Part shown: piece by piece, positions 51,214-59,438 of the stretch
Layout: each line of letters opens with the position of its first letter
Numbering within the stretch: position 1 is the stretch's first letter
Assembly: GCA_035503515.1 (NCBI GenBank)
Contig: DATJTJ010000130.1
Span: forward strand, 1 to 64,000
Direction: 5' to 3'
DNA length: 64,000 bases
Source: DAIDKA01 sp035503515
GTDB lineage: Bacteria; Pseudomonadota; Gammaproteobacteria; Steroidobacterales; Steroidobacteraceae
The notes under the pieces: generated by a model
The model's database searches: none
Told to the model about the DNA's origin: nothing
Seen by the model: the letters and a program-made list of their open reading frames with translations, nothing else
Program-made: the position numbers and the translations under genes

Positions 51214-52463
51214 CCGAGCTCATGCGGGCCATGGGCGAGGCGGCGCTGGCGGCTTCGGATGACCTGGGCCTGGCCGATACCCCCACCAAGAACCGGGCGT
51301 TGAGTGGCGCGGCTGATGCGATCCGCGCCGGCGGGAAGGAAATCCTGGCGGCCAATGCCGAGGATCTCGGCCGGGCGCGGGAGCGGCAGCTGTCAGCCGC
51401 ACTGCTGGACCGGCTGCAGCTCAACGAGAAGCGGGTGGAAGCCATGGCCAAAGGCCTGGAGGACATCGTTGCTCTCGAGGATCCCATCGGCACCGTGGCC
51501 GCCCACTGGACGCGACCGAATGGCCTGGACATTTCCCGGGTGCGGGTGCCGCTGGGCGTGATCGGCATCATCTACGAGAGCCGGCCCAACGTCACCGCGG
51601 ACGCGGGGGCACTGTGCCTGAAGTCGGGCAATGCCGTGATCCTGCGGGGCGGCTCGGAGAGCGAACGGTCCAACCGCGCGATCCATGCGTGCCTGCAGGC
51701 GGGGCTGAAGGCCGCGGGGCTGCCCCCGTCCTGCATCCAGCTGGTGCCGACCACGGACCGCGCCGCCGTGGGCCTCATGCTCTCGGGCATGACCGACTAC
51801 ATCGACGTGATCGTGCCGCGCGGCGGCCGGAGCCTGGTCGCCCGCGTGCAGCAGGAAGCGCGCGTGCCGGTCATCGGACATCTCGAAGGCAACTGTCATG
51901 TGTACGTGGACCGGGACGCCGACCTTGCGATGGCGCGGGCCATCGTCCTCAACGCCAAGTTGCGCCGGACCGGCATCTGCGGCGCCGCCGAGACGCTGCT
52001 GGTGGACCGGGCCGGTGTCGCGACCCATCTCACCCCCCTGGTCCAGGATCTGCTCGCGGCCGGCTGCGAAGTGCGCGGGGACGGAGCGGTCCAGGAGGTC
52101 GATCGCCGGGTGCGGCCGGCGACCGAAGAGGACTGGTACACCGAGTACCTCGACGCCATCATTGCGGTGCGGGTGGTCGACGGCGTCGAGGCGGCGGTGG
52201 CCCACATCGCACGCTACGGCTCGGCGCACACCGAGTCCATCGTCACGGGCAACGCGGCAACCGCGGCCCGCTTCCTGAAGCAGGTGGACAGCGCGATCGT
52301 GCTGCACAATGCCTCCACGCAGTTCGCCGATGGCGGTGAATTCGGCATGGGTGCCGAGATCGGTATCTCCACCGACCGCTTTCATGCGCGCGGTCCGGTG
52401 GGCGTGGAGCAGCTCACCAGCTACAAGTACGTGGTGCGCGGCACCGGGCAGGTGCGCCCCTAG
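51201..52463 (+). CDS. proA: Gamma-glutamyl phosphate reductase
   Basis: A 420-residue NADPH-dependent enzyme that reduces glutamyl-5-phosphate to the semialdehyde. The aldehyde dehydrogenase fold is clear: LGVIGIIYESRPNVTADAGA, NAVILRGGSESERSN, VIVPRGGRSLVARVQQEARV and the catalytic cysteine in RRTGICGAAETLLV. The end GPVGVEQLTSYKYVVRGTGQ is canonical. AAGGAGATGGC precedes the ATG at 51201, and the 13-base overlap with proB indicates coupled translation, as the labile intermediate passes between the two enzymes. Confidence 0.97.
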   Translation: MSDLTELMRAMGEAALAASDDLGLADTPTKNRALSGAADAIRAGGKEILAANAEDLGRARERQLSAALLDRLQLNEKRVEAMAKGLEDIVALEDPIGTVAAHWTRPNGLDISRVRVPLGVIGIIYESRPNVTADAGALCLKSGNAVILRGGSESERSNRAIHACLQAGLKAAGLPPSCIQLVPTTDRAAVGLMLSGMTDYIDVIVPRGGRSLVARVQQEARVPVIGHLEGNCHVYVDRDADLAMARAIVLNAKLRRTGICGAAETLLVDRAGVATHLTPLVQDLLAAGCEVRGDGAVQEVDRRVRPATEEDWYTEYLDAIIAVRVVDGVEAAVAHIARYGSAHTESIVTGNAATAARFLKQVDSAIVLHNASTQFADGGEFGMGAEIGISTDRFHARGPVGVEQLTSYKYVVRGTGQVRP

Positions 52464-52472
52464 TCCCGGCGG

Positions 52473-54083
52473 TCAGGCCGGCTGCGGTTGCTTCGGCAGC
52501 GCCGCGACGCCGCCCTGGAGCGAGGCCACCTGCCTGAAGCCGCGATCGTGCAGGGTCTGTGCGGCCGCGAGACTGCGGCGGCCCGTGGCGCACACCAGCA
52601 GGTACTTTTCATGCGGCGCGAGCGCGGCGTCGGCGCGCAGCAATTGCTGCATGGGAATGAGGCGCACGTTCGCACCTGGAGCCGGTTCTGCGGCGATCTC
52701 GGCCGGCTCGCGGATGTCGACCACGGTATAGCCGGCGGCCTGGGCCAGCTGCAGCGAAGCGAACCGCACCTGTAGCTGCGCATCCGGACCCGGGATGGCC
52801 GGGATCCGGGTGCAGGAACCCGCGGCGCAGGCCCGGGCGCGCCGGGCCTTCATGCGCGAAACCTGCAGCGTGAGCAGGTCCATCACCAGCAGCTCATCCC
52901 CCAGTTGCCCCGGCAGGTCGAGCAGGATCTTCAGGGCCTCCAGGGCCTGCAGGCTGCCGAATACACCCGGAACGGGTCCCAGGACTCCCGCTTCGGCGCA
53001 GTTGCCGACCAGGCCATCGCGGGTGGCCTCGGGCCAGATGCAGCGCAGGCAGGCGCCCTGCGCATCCGGGCGGATGACCTGCAGCTGGCCTTCGTACTGA
53101 TAGATGCTCGAGAGAATGGCGGGCTTGCGGGCCGTCACGCACACGTCATTGATCAGGAACTTGGTGCTGAAGTTGTCGCTGCAGTCGATCACCAGATCCC
53201 AGCCGGTGACGATCTCGGCGGCATTGTGTCCCGTGAGACGCAGGCCGTAGATCTGGACATCCACCTCGGGATTGAGCGCCCGCAGCCGATCGGCCGCCAG
53301 TTGCGCCTTGGGCTGGCCCACGGAACCGAAACTGTACAGCGGCTGGCGGTGCAGGTTGGAGGCCTCGAGCCGGTCGCCGTCGACGATGCCGATGCGTCCG
53401 ACCCCGGCACCGGCGAGGTAGCTGAGCACCGGGACACCCAGTCCGCCCGCACCGACGACCAGCACCCGCGCGGCACGCAGCCGGGCCTGGCCGGCGGCAC
53501 CCACTTCCTTCAATGCCTGCTGACGCGAGTAATCGGCCGTCGGGCGCACCGCACCGGCCGTGGGCAACGTGGGTTCATGATCGTGCCGGTGATCGTGGTG
53601 ATGATCATGTCCCTGGTGAGGAGCGTGCTCGTGCACGACGGCCGCGCAGCGCTCGCAGTTCACCCAGCCCGAGTCGCCATCGACGTAGTGTTCCTTCTTC
53701 CAGATGGGGACCCGATGCTTCACCTCATCTATGATGTAGCGGCAGGCAAGGAAGGCTTCCTGCCGATGACGCGCGCTCACCCCGACCCACACGGCCATCT
53801 CACCGAGTGCCAGATCGCCCACGCGGTGGACGCAGGCCGCATGTTCGACGCCGAAGCGCTCCACGGCCTCGGCCAGAATGCGTTCGCCTTCCTTGGCTGC
53901 CAGCAGTTCGAAGGCCTCGTATTCCAGGTGCCGCACCTGCCGGCCTTCGTTGTGGTCCCGCACCCAGCCCTCGAAGGCGGCGTAGCCGCCGCAGGCGGGA
54001 TCGAGCACCCGGCGGCGTTCGGCCTCGGTGTCGATGGCAGTACGGGCGAAGCCGAAGAACCTCATGGACCTGGATGACGCCAT
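52473..54083 (-). CDS. moaE-moeB: MoaE-MoeB-rhodanese triple fusion (molybdopterin synthase large subunit, adenylyltransferase, sulfurtransferase)
   Basis: A 536-residue fusion. Residues 7-140 are MoaE, the large subunit of molybdopterin synthase (VLDPACGGYAAFEGWVRDHN, ACRYIIDEVKHRVPIWKKEH, the latter holding the catalytic lysines). Residues 143-170 form a CERC pair plus a His/Asp-rich linker (HDHHHDHRHDHE). Residues 184-430 are MoeB/ThiF: YSRQQALKEVG, the ATP site VVGAGGLGVPVL (211-216), VDGDRLEASNLHRQPLY and a Zn pair CLRC (345-348). Residues 435-536 are a rhodanese domain with active-site loop CATGRRS (Cys498). Human MOCS3 has the MoeB-rhodanese pair but not MoaE. The ATG at 54083 overlaps the upstream stop as TGATG. 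Confidence 0.93.
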   Translation of the reverse strand: MASSRSMRFFGFARTAIDTEAERRRVLDPACGGYAAFEGWVRDHNEGRQVRHLEYEAFELLAAKEGERILAEAVERFGVEHAACVHRVGDLALGEMAVWVGVSARHRQEAFLACRYIIDEVKHRVPIWKKEHYVDGDSGWVNCERCAAVVHEHAPHQGHDHHHDHRHDHEPTLPTAGAVRPTADYSRQQALKEVGAAGQARLRAARVLVVGAGGLGVPVLSYLAGAGVGRIGIVDGDRLEASNLHRQPLYSFGSVGQPKAQLAADRLRALNPEVDVQIYGLRLTGHNAAEIVTGWDLVIDCSDNFSTKFLINDVCVTARKPAILSSIYQYEGQLQVIRPDAQGACLRCIWPEATRDGLVGNCAEAGVLGPVPGVFGSLQALEALKILLDLPGQLGDELLVMDLLTLQVSRMKARRARACAAGSCTRIPAIPGPDAQLQVRFASLQLAQAAGYTVVDIREPAEIAAEPAPGANVRLIPMQQLLRADAALAPHEKYLLVCATGRRSLAAAQTLHDRGFRQVASLQGGVAALPKQPQPA

Positions 54084-54925
54084 CAGCCGCCCGCCACCGG
54101 CGGAATGAACACCACGGCATCGCCTTCGGCCAGAGGCTGCGACCAGTCGCTGAATTCGGCGTTGATGGCCACCCGCAGGCTCTCGGCGCCCAGTGAGAAC
54201 GGGTGGCGGCGCTGCAGCTCGGAATACAGGTCGCGCGGCGTGCGCGCCGCGGTGGCGACCGTTTCCTCGCTGCGCCCGGCCTGCTCGCGCAGGATGGCGT
54301 AATACTGAACCTTGATCTGCATCGGATCCCGTCCTTGCATCGAGAGCAGGGTATCGCCGGCGGCCCGATACTCCGCAGGGGTGTTGATGTTGTCGAGCGC
54401 CTGCGGATGCGGCTGCTCCAGCAGCAGCGGATCGGACCGGATCAGGAACTTGCGCGGACAGGTCTTGCCCGCGCCGATCCAGGCGAGCACGGCCGCCGCG
54501 CTGGCAGGCTCGAAGATGGCGCACAGGGGCTCGGGCAGACCGTCATGGGCGGAGCGGTAGGCGGTCGCGATCCGCGCCGGGTCGCGGTGCGCCAGCAGAT
54601 GCCCGAGCGTGCCGGCATCCAGGTGCGGCAGGTCGCAGGCGAGCACCAGCCAGGCGGCATCGGGATGCAGCGCCTGCGCAGCCGCGATCCCCGCGATGGG
54701 TCCCAATCCCTCGTGGGTATCGAGGATCTGTGGGTAGCGGGCCCGCGCGGCATCCTCGCGCTGGTCGGACCGCACGGACACGAATGCCCGTGCCACGCAC
54801 GGCTGGATCAGGTCCATGGCCCGGTCGAGCTGGTAGCGGCCCTGGTAAGGCAGCGTCGCCTTGTCGCGCTGCATGCGCGTGCTTCGGCCCCCGGCCAGGA
54901 CCAGACCGTAGAGAGGGGGAGTCAT
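54083..54925 (-). CDS. mobA-moaD: MobA-MoaD fusion (molybdenum cofactor guanylyltransferase, sulfur carrier)
   Basis: A 280-residue fusion. Residues 1-190 are MobA, which attaches GMP to molybdopterin: GLVLAGGRSTRMQRDKATLP, LGPIAGIAAAQALHPDAAWL, VLACDLPHLDAGTLG and the end LDNINTPAEY. Residues 203-280 are MoaD, the ubiquitin-like sulfur carrier: IKVQYYAILREQAGRSEETV, AINAEFSDWSQPLAEGDAVV and the C-terminal double glycine (IPPVAGG) that becomes the thiocarboxylate. No stop separates the two. An internal ATG at 54322 preceded by AAGGA nine bases upstream could also release free MoaD. The partner enzymes MoaE, MoeB and rhodanese are fused in the next gene. Confidence 0.9.
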   Translation of the reverse strand: MTPPLYGLVLAGGRSTRMQRDKATLPYQGRYQLDRAMDLIQPCVARAFVSVRSDQREDAARARYPQILDTHEGLGPIAGIAAAQALHPDAAWLVLACDLPHLDAGTLGHLLAHRDPARIATAYRSAHDGLPEPLCAIFEPASAAAVLAWIGAGKTCPRKFLIRSDPLLLEQPHPQALDNINTPAEYRAAGDTLLSMQGRDPMQIKVQYYAILREQAGRSEETVATAARTPRDLYSELQRRHPFSLGAESLRVAINAEFSDWSQPLAEGDAVVFIPPVAGG

Positions 54926-54934
54926 GACGACATT

Positions 54935-55435
54935 TTACGGCCGCGAGGGCCGCCCGGTCGAACGGCGGCTGAAATCGCGTTTGCCGCCGGTCTTGGCCAT
55001 CAGCCGCACCGCCGTGATCTCGATGTCATGGGAGAGGGCCTTGCACATATCGTAGACGGTCAGGGCGGCGACGGTGGCGCCGGTCATGGCCTCCATCTCC
55101 ACCCCGGTGCGGTGCTGTACCGAGGCCGTGCAGACGATGCGGATGCCGCCGGGGGTGGCGCCCACCTCCAGCTTGCAGTTGTCCAGGGACAGGGGATGGC
55201 AGAACGGGATCAGCTCCGAGGTGCGCTTGGCGGCCATGACGCCCGCGATGATGGCGGTATCGAAAATGGGTCCCTTCTTGGTGCGGTGACCCGAGCGTCG
55301 CAGGGCCAGCAGCACGCTGCGCGGCAGGCGGATGTGCGCCTCCGCGGTGGCCGTGCGGCGCGTGATCTCCTTGTCGCCGACGTCGACCATGGTGGGTCGA
55401 TTGCGGGCGGTGAGGTGCGTCAGTCCCGATGCCAT
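54935..55435 (-). CDS. moaC: Cyclic pyranopterin monophosphate synthase
   Basis: A 166-residue enzyme that converts the MoaA product (3',8-cyclo-GTP) to cyclic pyranopterin phosphate. Family segments are present in order: MVDVGDKEITRRTATAEAHI, GPIFDTAIIAGVMAAKRTSE, LIPFCHPLSLDNCKLEV, HRTGVEMEAMTGATVAALTV and YDMCKALSHDIEITAVRLMA with KTGGKRDF. The ATG at 55435 begins two bases after the moaA stop. The MobA-MoaD gene starts nine bases after the moaC stop. Confidence 0.97.
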   Translation of the reverse strand: MASGLTHLTARNRPTMVDVGDKEITRRTATAEAHIRLPRSVLLALRRSGHRTKKGPIFDTAIIAGVMAAKRTSELIPFCHPLSLDNCKLEVGATPGGIRIVCTASVQHRTGVEMEAMTGATVAALTVYDMCKALSHDIEITAVRLMAKTGGKRDFSRRSTGRPSRP

Positions 55436-55437
55436 GG

Positions 55438-56490
55438 TCAACCGCCGATGTAGTACATCTCGACCTTGGTGTGATCGCCGCTCGCCTGGCGCAGGTTCGC
55501 GCGCAGTTCGCTGTAGCGATCCTGGCGGCCCGACCAGATGGCCCGGATCATCTCCGCCAGCTCATCGTCGGTGGCGCCGGCGCGCAGTGGATCACGCAGG
55601 CTGACGCCCTGCGCCGCGAACAGGCAGGTATAGAGGGCGCCGTCGGAGGACAGCCGCGCGCGCGAGCAATCGCCGCAGAACGCCTGCGTGACCGAGGAGA
55701 TGAATCCGACCTCGCCGCGGCCATCCGTGAAACCGTAGCGACGGGCCACTTCACCGCGGTAGTTGCGCTCCAGGGGTTCGATGGGCCAGCGCGCATTGAT
55801 CGCCTCGGCCAGTTCCCTGGAAGGCACGACGCGATCCGCTTCCCAGTGGTTGCGGTTGCCCACGTCCATGTACTCGATGAAACGCACGATCACGCCCGTG
55901 CCGCGGAAGCGATCCACGAGATCGAGCGCGGTATGGTCGTTGATGCCGCGCTGGATGACGGCATTGACCTTGATGGGCATGAGATCGGCGCGCTGCGCGG
56001 CCTCGATGCCGGCCAGTACTTCCTCGACGCCGCCGAAGCCGCCGCTCATGCGGGCGAAGATCTCCGGGTCGAGGCTGTCGAGACTGACGGTAATCCGATT
56101 CAGGCCCGCGGCCTTCAATTCGGCCGCATGGCGGGCGAGCAGGATGCCATTGGTCGTGAGGGCCACATCCTCGATGCCCGCGATGCTCGTGAGATCGCCG
56201 ATGAGGTCGGCGAGGTTCGCGCGCAGCAGCGGTTCGCCGCCGGTGAGGCGGATCTTGCGCACGCCCTGGGCGACGAACAGGCGTGCCAGGCGCAGGATCT
56301 CCTCGAACGAGAGCCGCTGCGAGGATTTCAGGAACCGGTAGGCGTCGTGAAACTGCTCGCGCGGCATGCAGTACGGGCAGCGGAAATTGCAGCGGTCCAT
56401 GACCGAAATGCGCAGATCCCGCAGCGGCCGCTGCAGCCGGTCACGCGGGCGTGGTGCATTGAGCGGAACGATGATTTCCTTTGCGGTCAT
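55438..56490 (-). CDS. moaA: GTP 3',8-cyclase
   Basis: A 350-residue radical SAM enzyme that starts molybdenum cofactor synthesis from GTP. The N-terminal cluster motif is CNFRCPYC (within VMDRCNFRCPYCMPREQFHD), followed by IRLTGGEPLLR and LTTNGILL. The C-terminal 4Fe-4S ligands are in FCGDCSRARLSSDGALYTCL. The last two residues are the conserved Gly-Gly (MYYIGG), required for activity. The ATG at 56490 lies six bases after the moeA stop, and moaC starts almost at the moaA stop. Oxygen-sensitive enzyme. Confidence 0.97.
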   Translation of the reverse strand: MTAKEIIVPLNAPRPRDRLQRPLRDLRISVMDRCNFRCPYCMPREQFHDAYRFLKSSQRLSFEEILRLARLFVAQGVRKIRLTGGEPLLRANLADLIGDLTSIAGIEDVALTTNGILLARHAAELKAAGLNRITVSLDSLDPEIFARMSGGFGGVEEVLAGIEAAQRADLMPIKVNAVIQRGINDHTALDLVDRFRGTGVIVRFIEYMDVGNRNHWEADRVVPSRELAEAINARWPIEPLERNYRGEVARRYGFTDGRGEVGFISSVTQAFCGDCSRARLSSDGALYTCLFAAQGVSLRDPLRAGATDDELAEMIRAIWSGRQDRYSELRANLRQASGDHTKVEMYYIGG

Positions 56491-56496
56491 GGGCAA

Positions 56497-57741
56497 CTAC
56501 CAGCGAAACAGGCGGGCGACGAAGCCCTTCGGGAAGGTATTCGGTCCGGGCGGCAGTTCCACGAAGCCATCGGTGCCGGCCAGCGAGGTGAAATCACCGG
56601 AGCCGTTGGTCCCGCGCGGCACGGCCCAGTCCCGGCCCCAGTCGTCCACTTCGGTACATACGGGAATGAACTGCACGAACTTGGTCGTGGTGGTCACCGG
56701 GGCCGACAGCGGGATCCGGCGCACGGCGGCGCGGGTCTCCCCCATGGCGGACAACAGGGCCGGGATCACGTAGCGGCTGAGGCACACCTGCGTCGACACG
56801 GGGTTGCCGGGCAGCGCAAAAACCGCAGGCCCGGACTGCGCCACCCCGAACCACAGCGGCTTGCCCGGCCGCTGCGCCACCTTGTGGAACACCATGCGTA
56901 CGCCCAGTTCGGTCAGCAGGCGCGGCACGAGGTCGAAGCGGCCCATCGAGACCCCACCGCTGAGGATCAGCACATCATGGGTGTCCAGGTGCTGCTTCAG
57001 GCGGGCGCGCATCTGCTCCGGGTCGTCCCGGACATGGTCGTCGGCGACCCGCTGGAAGCCGTGGCGGCGCAGGCCGGCGATAACGCCGTAGACGTTCGAG
57101 CGCCGGACCTGGTGCGGCAGGACCGCCTCGCCGGGCTCGATGAGCTCGTTACCGGTCGAAAGCACCGCCAGCATGGGTTGGGCGCTGACCCGGACCCGGG
57201 CCATCCCGGCACCGGCGGCGATCGCCACCTCCGGAGGGCTCAGGCGGGTGCCCGCTTCCAGCAACAGTGCTCCCTGCCGGGCGTCACTGCCGCGCCGGTG
57301 GATATTGTCCCAGGGCGCTACGCCCACATCGTCCCGGAGTCGGGCGATACCGGCACTGACGGAAATGTCCTCCACCGGCACGACGCTGTCGCAGCCGGCG
57401 GGCAGCACCGCGCCGGTCATGGCCTCGATGCAGCCCGTGCGCCGGCTCAACGTGAGCTGCGGATCCCCGGCGGCCTGGACCGCTTCGATGGCGAAGCTGC
57501 GCTGGCCCTCGCGCACCGCGGCGCTGTCGAGGGCAATGCCGTCCATGGCGACGCGGTCGAAGGGCGGCTGATCGCGTTCGCCGTAGATGTTCTCGCGCAG
57601 CACTGCGCCCGCGCACTGCACCAGCGGCAGCGACTCGATCGGCAGACAGCTCAGGTTTTCGCCGATGAGCCGCTCCGCCTCGGCCGGTGCCAGGAATCCT
57701 GGGTCGGGGCTCGGCGTCTGCGCTGTTGCCGGTGGGGTCAC
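56497..57741 (-). CDS. moeA: Molybdopterin molybdenumtransferase
   Basis: A 414-residue enzyme that inserts molybdate into adenylated molybdopterin. Domains are clear: PPFDRVAMDGIALDSAAVRE, AMTGAVLPAGCDSVVPVEDI, the MoCF-binding core LAVLSTGNELIEPGEAVLP, VLILSGGVSMGRFDLVPRLL and GKPLWFGVAQSGPAVFALPG with NPVSTQVC, and a C-terminal barrel domain. The start is a GTG at 57741. It is the first gene of the operon moeA-moaA-moaC-mobA/moaD-moaE/moeB. No mogA or moaB is in the window, so the adenylyltransferase step depends on a gene elsewhere. Confidence 0.96.
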   Translation of the reverse strand: MTPPATAQTPSPDPGFLAPAEAERLIGENLSCLPIESLPLVQCAGAVLRENIYGERDQPPFDRVAMDGIALDSAAVREGQRSFAIEAVQAAGDPQLTLSRRTGCIEAMTGAVLPAGCDSVVPVEDISVSAGIARLRDDVGVAPWDNIHRRGSDARQGALLLEAGTRLSPPEVAIAAGAGMARVRVSAQPMLAVLSTGNELIEPGEAVLPHQVRRSNVYGVIAGLRRHGFQRVADDHVRDDPEQMRARLKQHLDTHDVLILSGGVSMGRFDLVPRLLTELGVRMVFHKVAQRPGKPLWFGVAQSGPAVFALPGNPVSTQVCLSRYVIPALLSAMGETRAAVRRIPLSAPVTTTTKFVQFIPVCTEVDDWGRDWAVPRGTNGSGDFTSLAGTDGFVELPPGPNTFPKGFVARLFRW

Positions 57742-57778
57742 GAGTGGAATCGAGGGAGGCGCCGCCGCCAGGCAGCGT

Positions 57779-58174
57779 TCAGCTCTTGTGCTTGTCGTTG
57801 TAGGCGTGGATCTGATCGTTGAAACGTCCGGTCACGGCCTGCGCTTCATCCACCGCCGCATCGTTCTTCTGCGCCAGCACCTTGTCGAGCTCGGCCTTCT
57901 GGGCGTCCTTCTTGTCCTGGGCGAGATTCGGGTCGATCTTGGCGACCTGCGCGTCATGCTCGCTCCTGAGGCAGTCGGTGTACTGCTTGATGAGATCGTT
58001 GTAGGCGCGCATCGCCTTCATGCCGGCGATCATCTCTTCCTTGGAGGCCGTGGTGCCATCCGGGATCTTGTCCGGCGCCTTGGGATAGGTGCAACCGGCG
58101 GCCGAGGCCTGCGCTGCGACGAGCGACGCGGCAACGGCCAGCGAGGTGGCCAGCACGGTGGAACGCAACTTCAT
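57779..58174 (-). CDS. Small secreted helical protein
   Basis: A 131-residue predicted periplasmic protein. The signal peptide (MKLRSTVLATSLAVAASLVA, ending at AQASA) precedes a mature domain rich in Lys/Asp/Ala helices. It contains two cysteines (CTYPKAPDK and DCLRSEHD) that could form a disulfide. Segments such as GMKAMRAYNDLIKQYTDCLR and AELDKVLAQKNDAAVDEAQA predict a helical bundle or coiled coil. I recognise no named family. The ATG at 58174 follows a GGGGG site. It lies 38 bases before the moeA start on the same strand and could be co-transcribed, though its product has no obvious Moco role. Confidence 0.75.
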   Translation of the reverse strand: MKLRSTVLATSLAVAASLVAAQASAAGCTYPKAPDKIPDGTTASKEEMIAGMKAMRAYNDLIKQYTDCLRSEHDAQVAKIDPNLAQDKKDAQKAELDKVLAQKNDAAVDEAQAVTGRFNDQIHAYNDKHKS

Positions 58175-58321
58175 ATAGAACCCCCAGTAATAATGTAAGA
58201 ATTGGCCACATCCGGGTACCCAGGCCCGGACGCCCATATTAAGCGATTTCGGCGGGGCGGGTCCCAATCCGGCCGGGAATTCGATAGCCTATGATCATGC
58301 CGGCATCCGCCCGCACCAAAA

Positions 58322-58398
58322 GCGCCCGTAGCTCAGTTGGATAGAGCATCAGGCTTCGAACCTGAGGGTCGGGAGTTCGAATCTCTCCGGGCGCGCCA
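58322..58398 (+). tRNA. tRNA-Arg, anticodon TCG
   Basis: A complete 77-base cloverleaf. The acceptor GCGCCCG pairs with CGGGCGC, the D-loop reads AGTTGGATA, the anticodon stem TCAGG/CCTGA encloses the loop CTTCGAA with anticodon TCG, and the T-arm holds TTCGAAT. The 3' CCA is encoded. It decodes CGA (and by wobble CGG). A TATGAT -10-like element lies about 30 bases upstream. The next gene starts six bases after the CCA. Confidence 0.97.
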
Positions 58399-58403
58399 CA
58401 GCG

Positions 58404-59438
58404 ATGAACACGTTCCAGGGACAGGCTGCCTTTTCGAACATTCCCCGATGGGTCAATCGCGGCCTGCGGCCGTTTCATTGGCAGCAGCTGGTCGTATGTC
58501 TGCCCACCATACCCCTGATTCTGGTGGGGGGCTCGCTGCTGCGCGCCCGGCTCGCGGCCAGCATTGCCGCCGGCGCCGCGATTTCAGTGGGTTTCGGGGC
58601 GTCCCGGGCTCTGTATGGACGCCGCTGGGGGGCCATGGCGGCCGCGACCGTCTGCATGGCCGTCGCGGCGTTTGCAGGCTCCTGCGCAGGCGGCAGGCTG
58701 TGGATATTGCTGCTGTTTTCCGGTGCGACCGCGGCCGCCTGCGCGGTGCTGGCCCTCATTGACGATGATCTGTGGTGGGTCGTGCTGCAGTCGGTCATCG
58801 CATTGCTGGTCGCGGGGGCCTATCCGGGGAACCTGACCGAGGCAGCGGCACGCGCGGGCGTCATCTTTCTCGGCGGGGCGGCGCAGGTGGGGGTGGTCCT
58901 CGTGCTGACGACGCTGCTGCAGGTGGATCCCCTGCTGCCCCCCGCTGCGCCAAAGCCACCGCAGGCGCACGCGCGCCCCTGGCTTGCCGGGCTGCGCGCC
59001 GCGGTATGCATCGTGATTTCCCTGTATGCGGCGCGGGCGCTGCACTGGTCGAACAGCTACTGGGCGCCGATGACCGCGATGCTGGTCCTGAAACCGGGGC
59101 TGCGGGAAACGCAGGTGCGCGGGGTGGCCCGCTTTTCCGGCACCATCCTCGGCTGCGTGCTGGCCACGCTGTTCGTCGACCTGACCCACGGCGCGCCGGG
59201 ACCGCTGGTCGCGGCGCTGTCCATCACCGCCGCGCTGGCGTTCGCGTTGCAGAAGGCGAGTTATGTCTTCGTGACGGCCGGTATCACCGCCACCATCGTG
59301 CTGCTGATTTCGCTCAGTACCGGCATGGTGCTGGCCACGGCCGAGCACCGCATCTTCGCAACGCTGCTCGGGGGTGTCGTGGCCATTGCGGTGGCCTTTG
59401 CCTTCCCCCCCACCCAGACGCCGGTCACTCCAGCCTGA
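58404..59438 (+). CDS. FUSC-family membrane protein
   Basis: A 344-residue inner-membrane protein with about ten helices in two blocks. The first block is residues 25-180. The second begins at LAGLRAAVCIVISLYAARAL and contains the FUSC signature WSNSYWAPMTAMLVLKPGLR followed by RFSGTILGCVLATLFVDL. FUSC proteins (AaeB/YccS/fusaric acid resistance) export aromatic acids and related compounds. It lacks the cytoplasmic domain of full-length AaeB and has only the membrane part. The ATG at 58404 has no Shine-Dalgarno because the tRNA ends six bases upstream; its mRNA may arise from tRNA processing. Confidence 0.85.
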   Translation: MNTFQGQAAFSNIPRWVNRGLRPFHWQQLVVCLPTIPLILVGGSLLRARLAASIAAGAAISVGFGASRALYGRRWGAMAAATVCMAVAAFAGSCAGGRLWILLLFSGATAAACAVLALIDDDLWWVVLQSVIALLVAGAYPGNLTEAAARAGVIFLGGAAQVGVVLVLTTLLQVDPLLPPAAPKPPQAHARPWLAGLRAAVCIVISLYAARALHWSNSYWAPMTAMLVLKPGLRETQVRGVARFSGTILGCVLATLFVDLTHGAPGPLVAALSITAALAFALQKASYVFVTAGITATIVLLISLSTGMVLATAEHRIFATLLGGVVAIAVAFAFPPTQTPVTPA

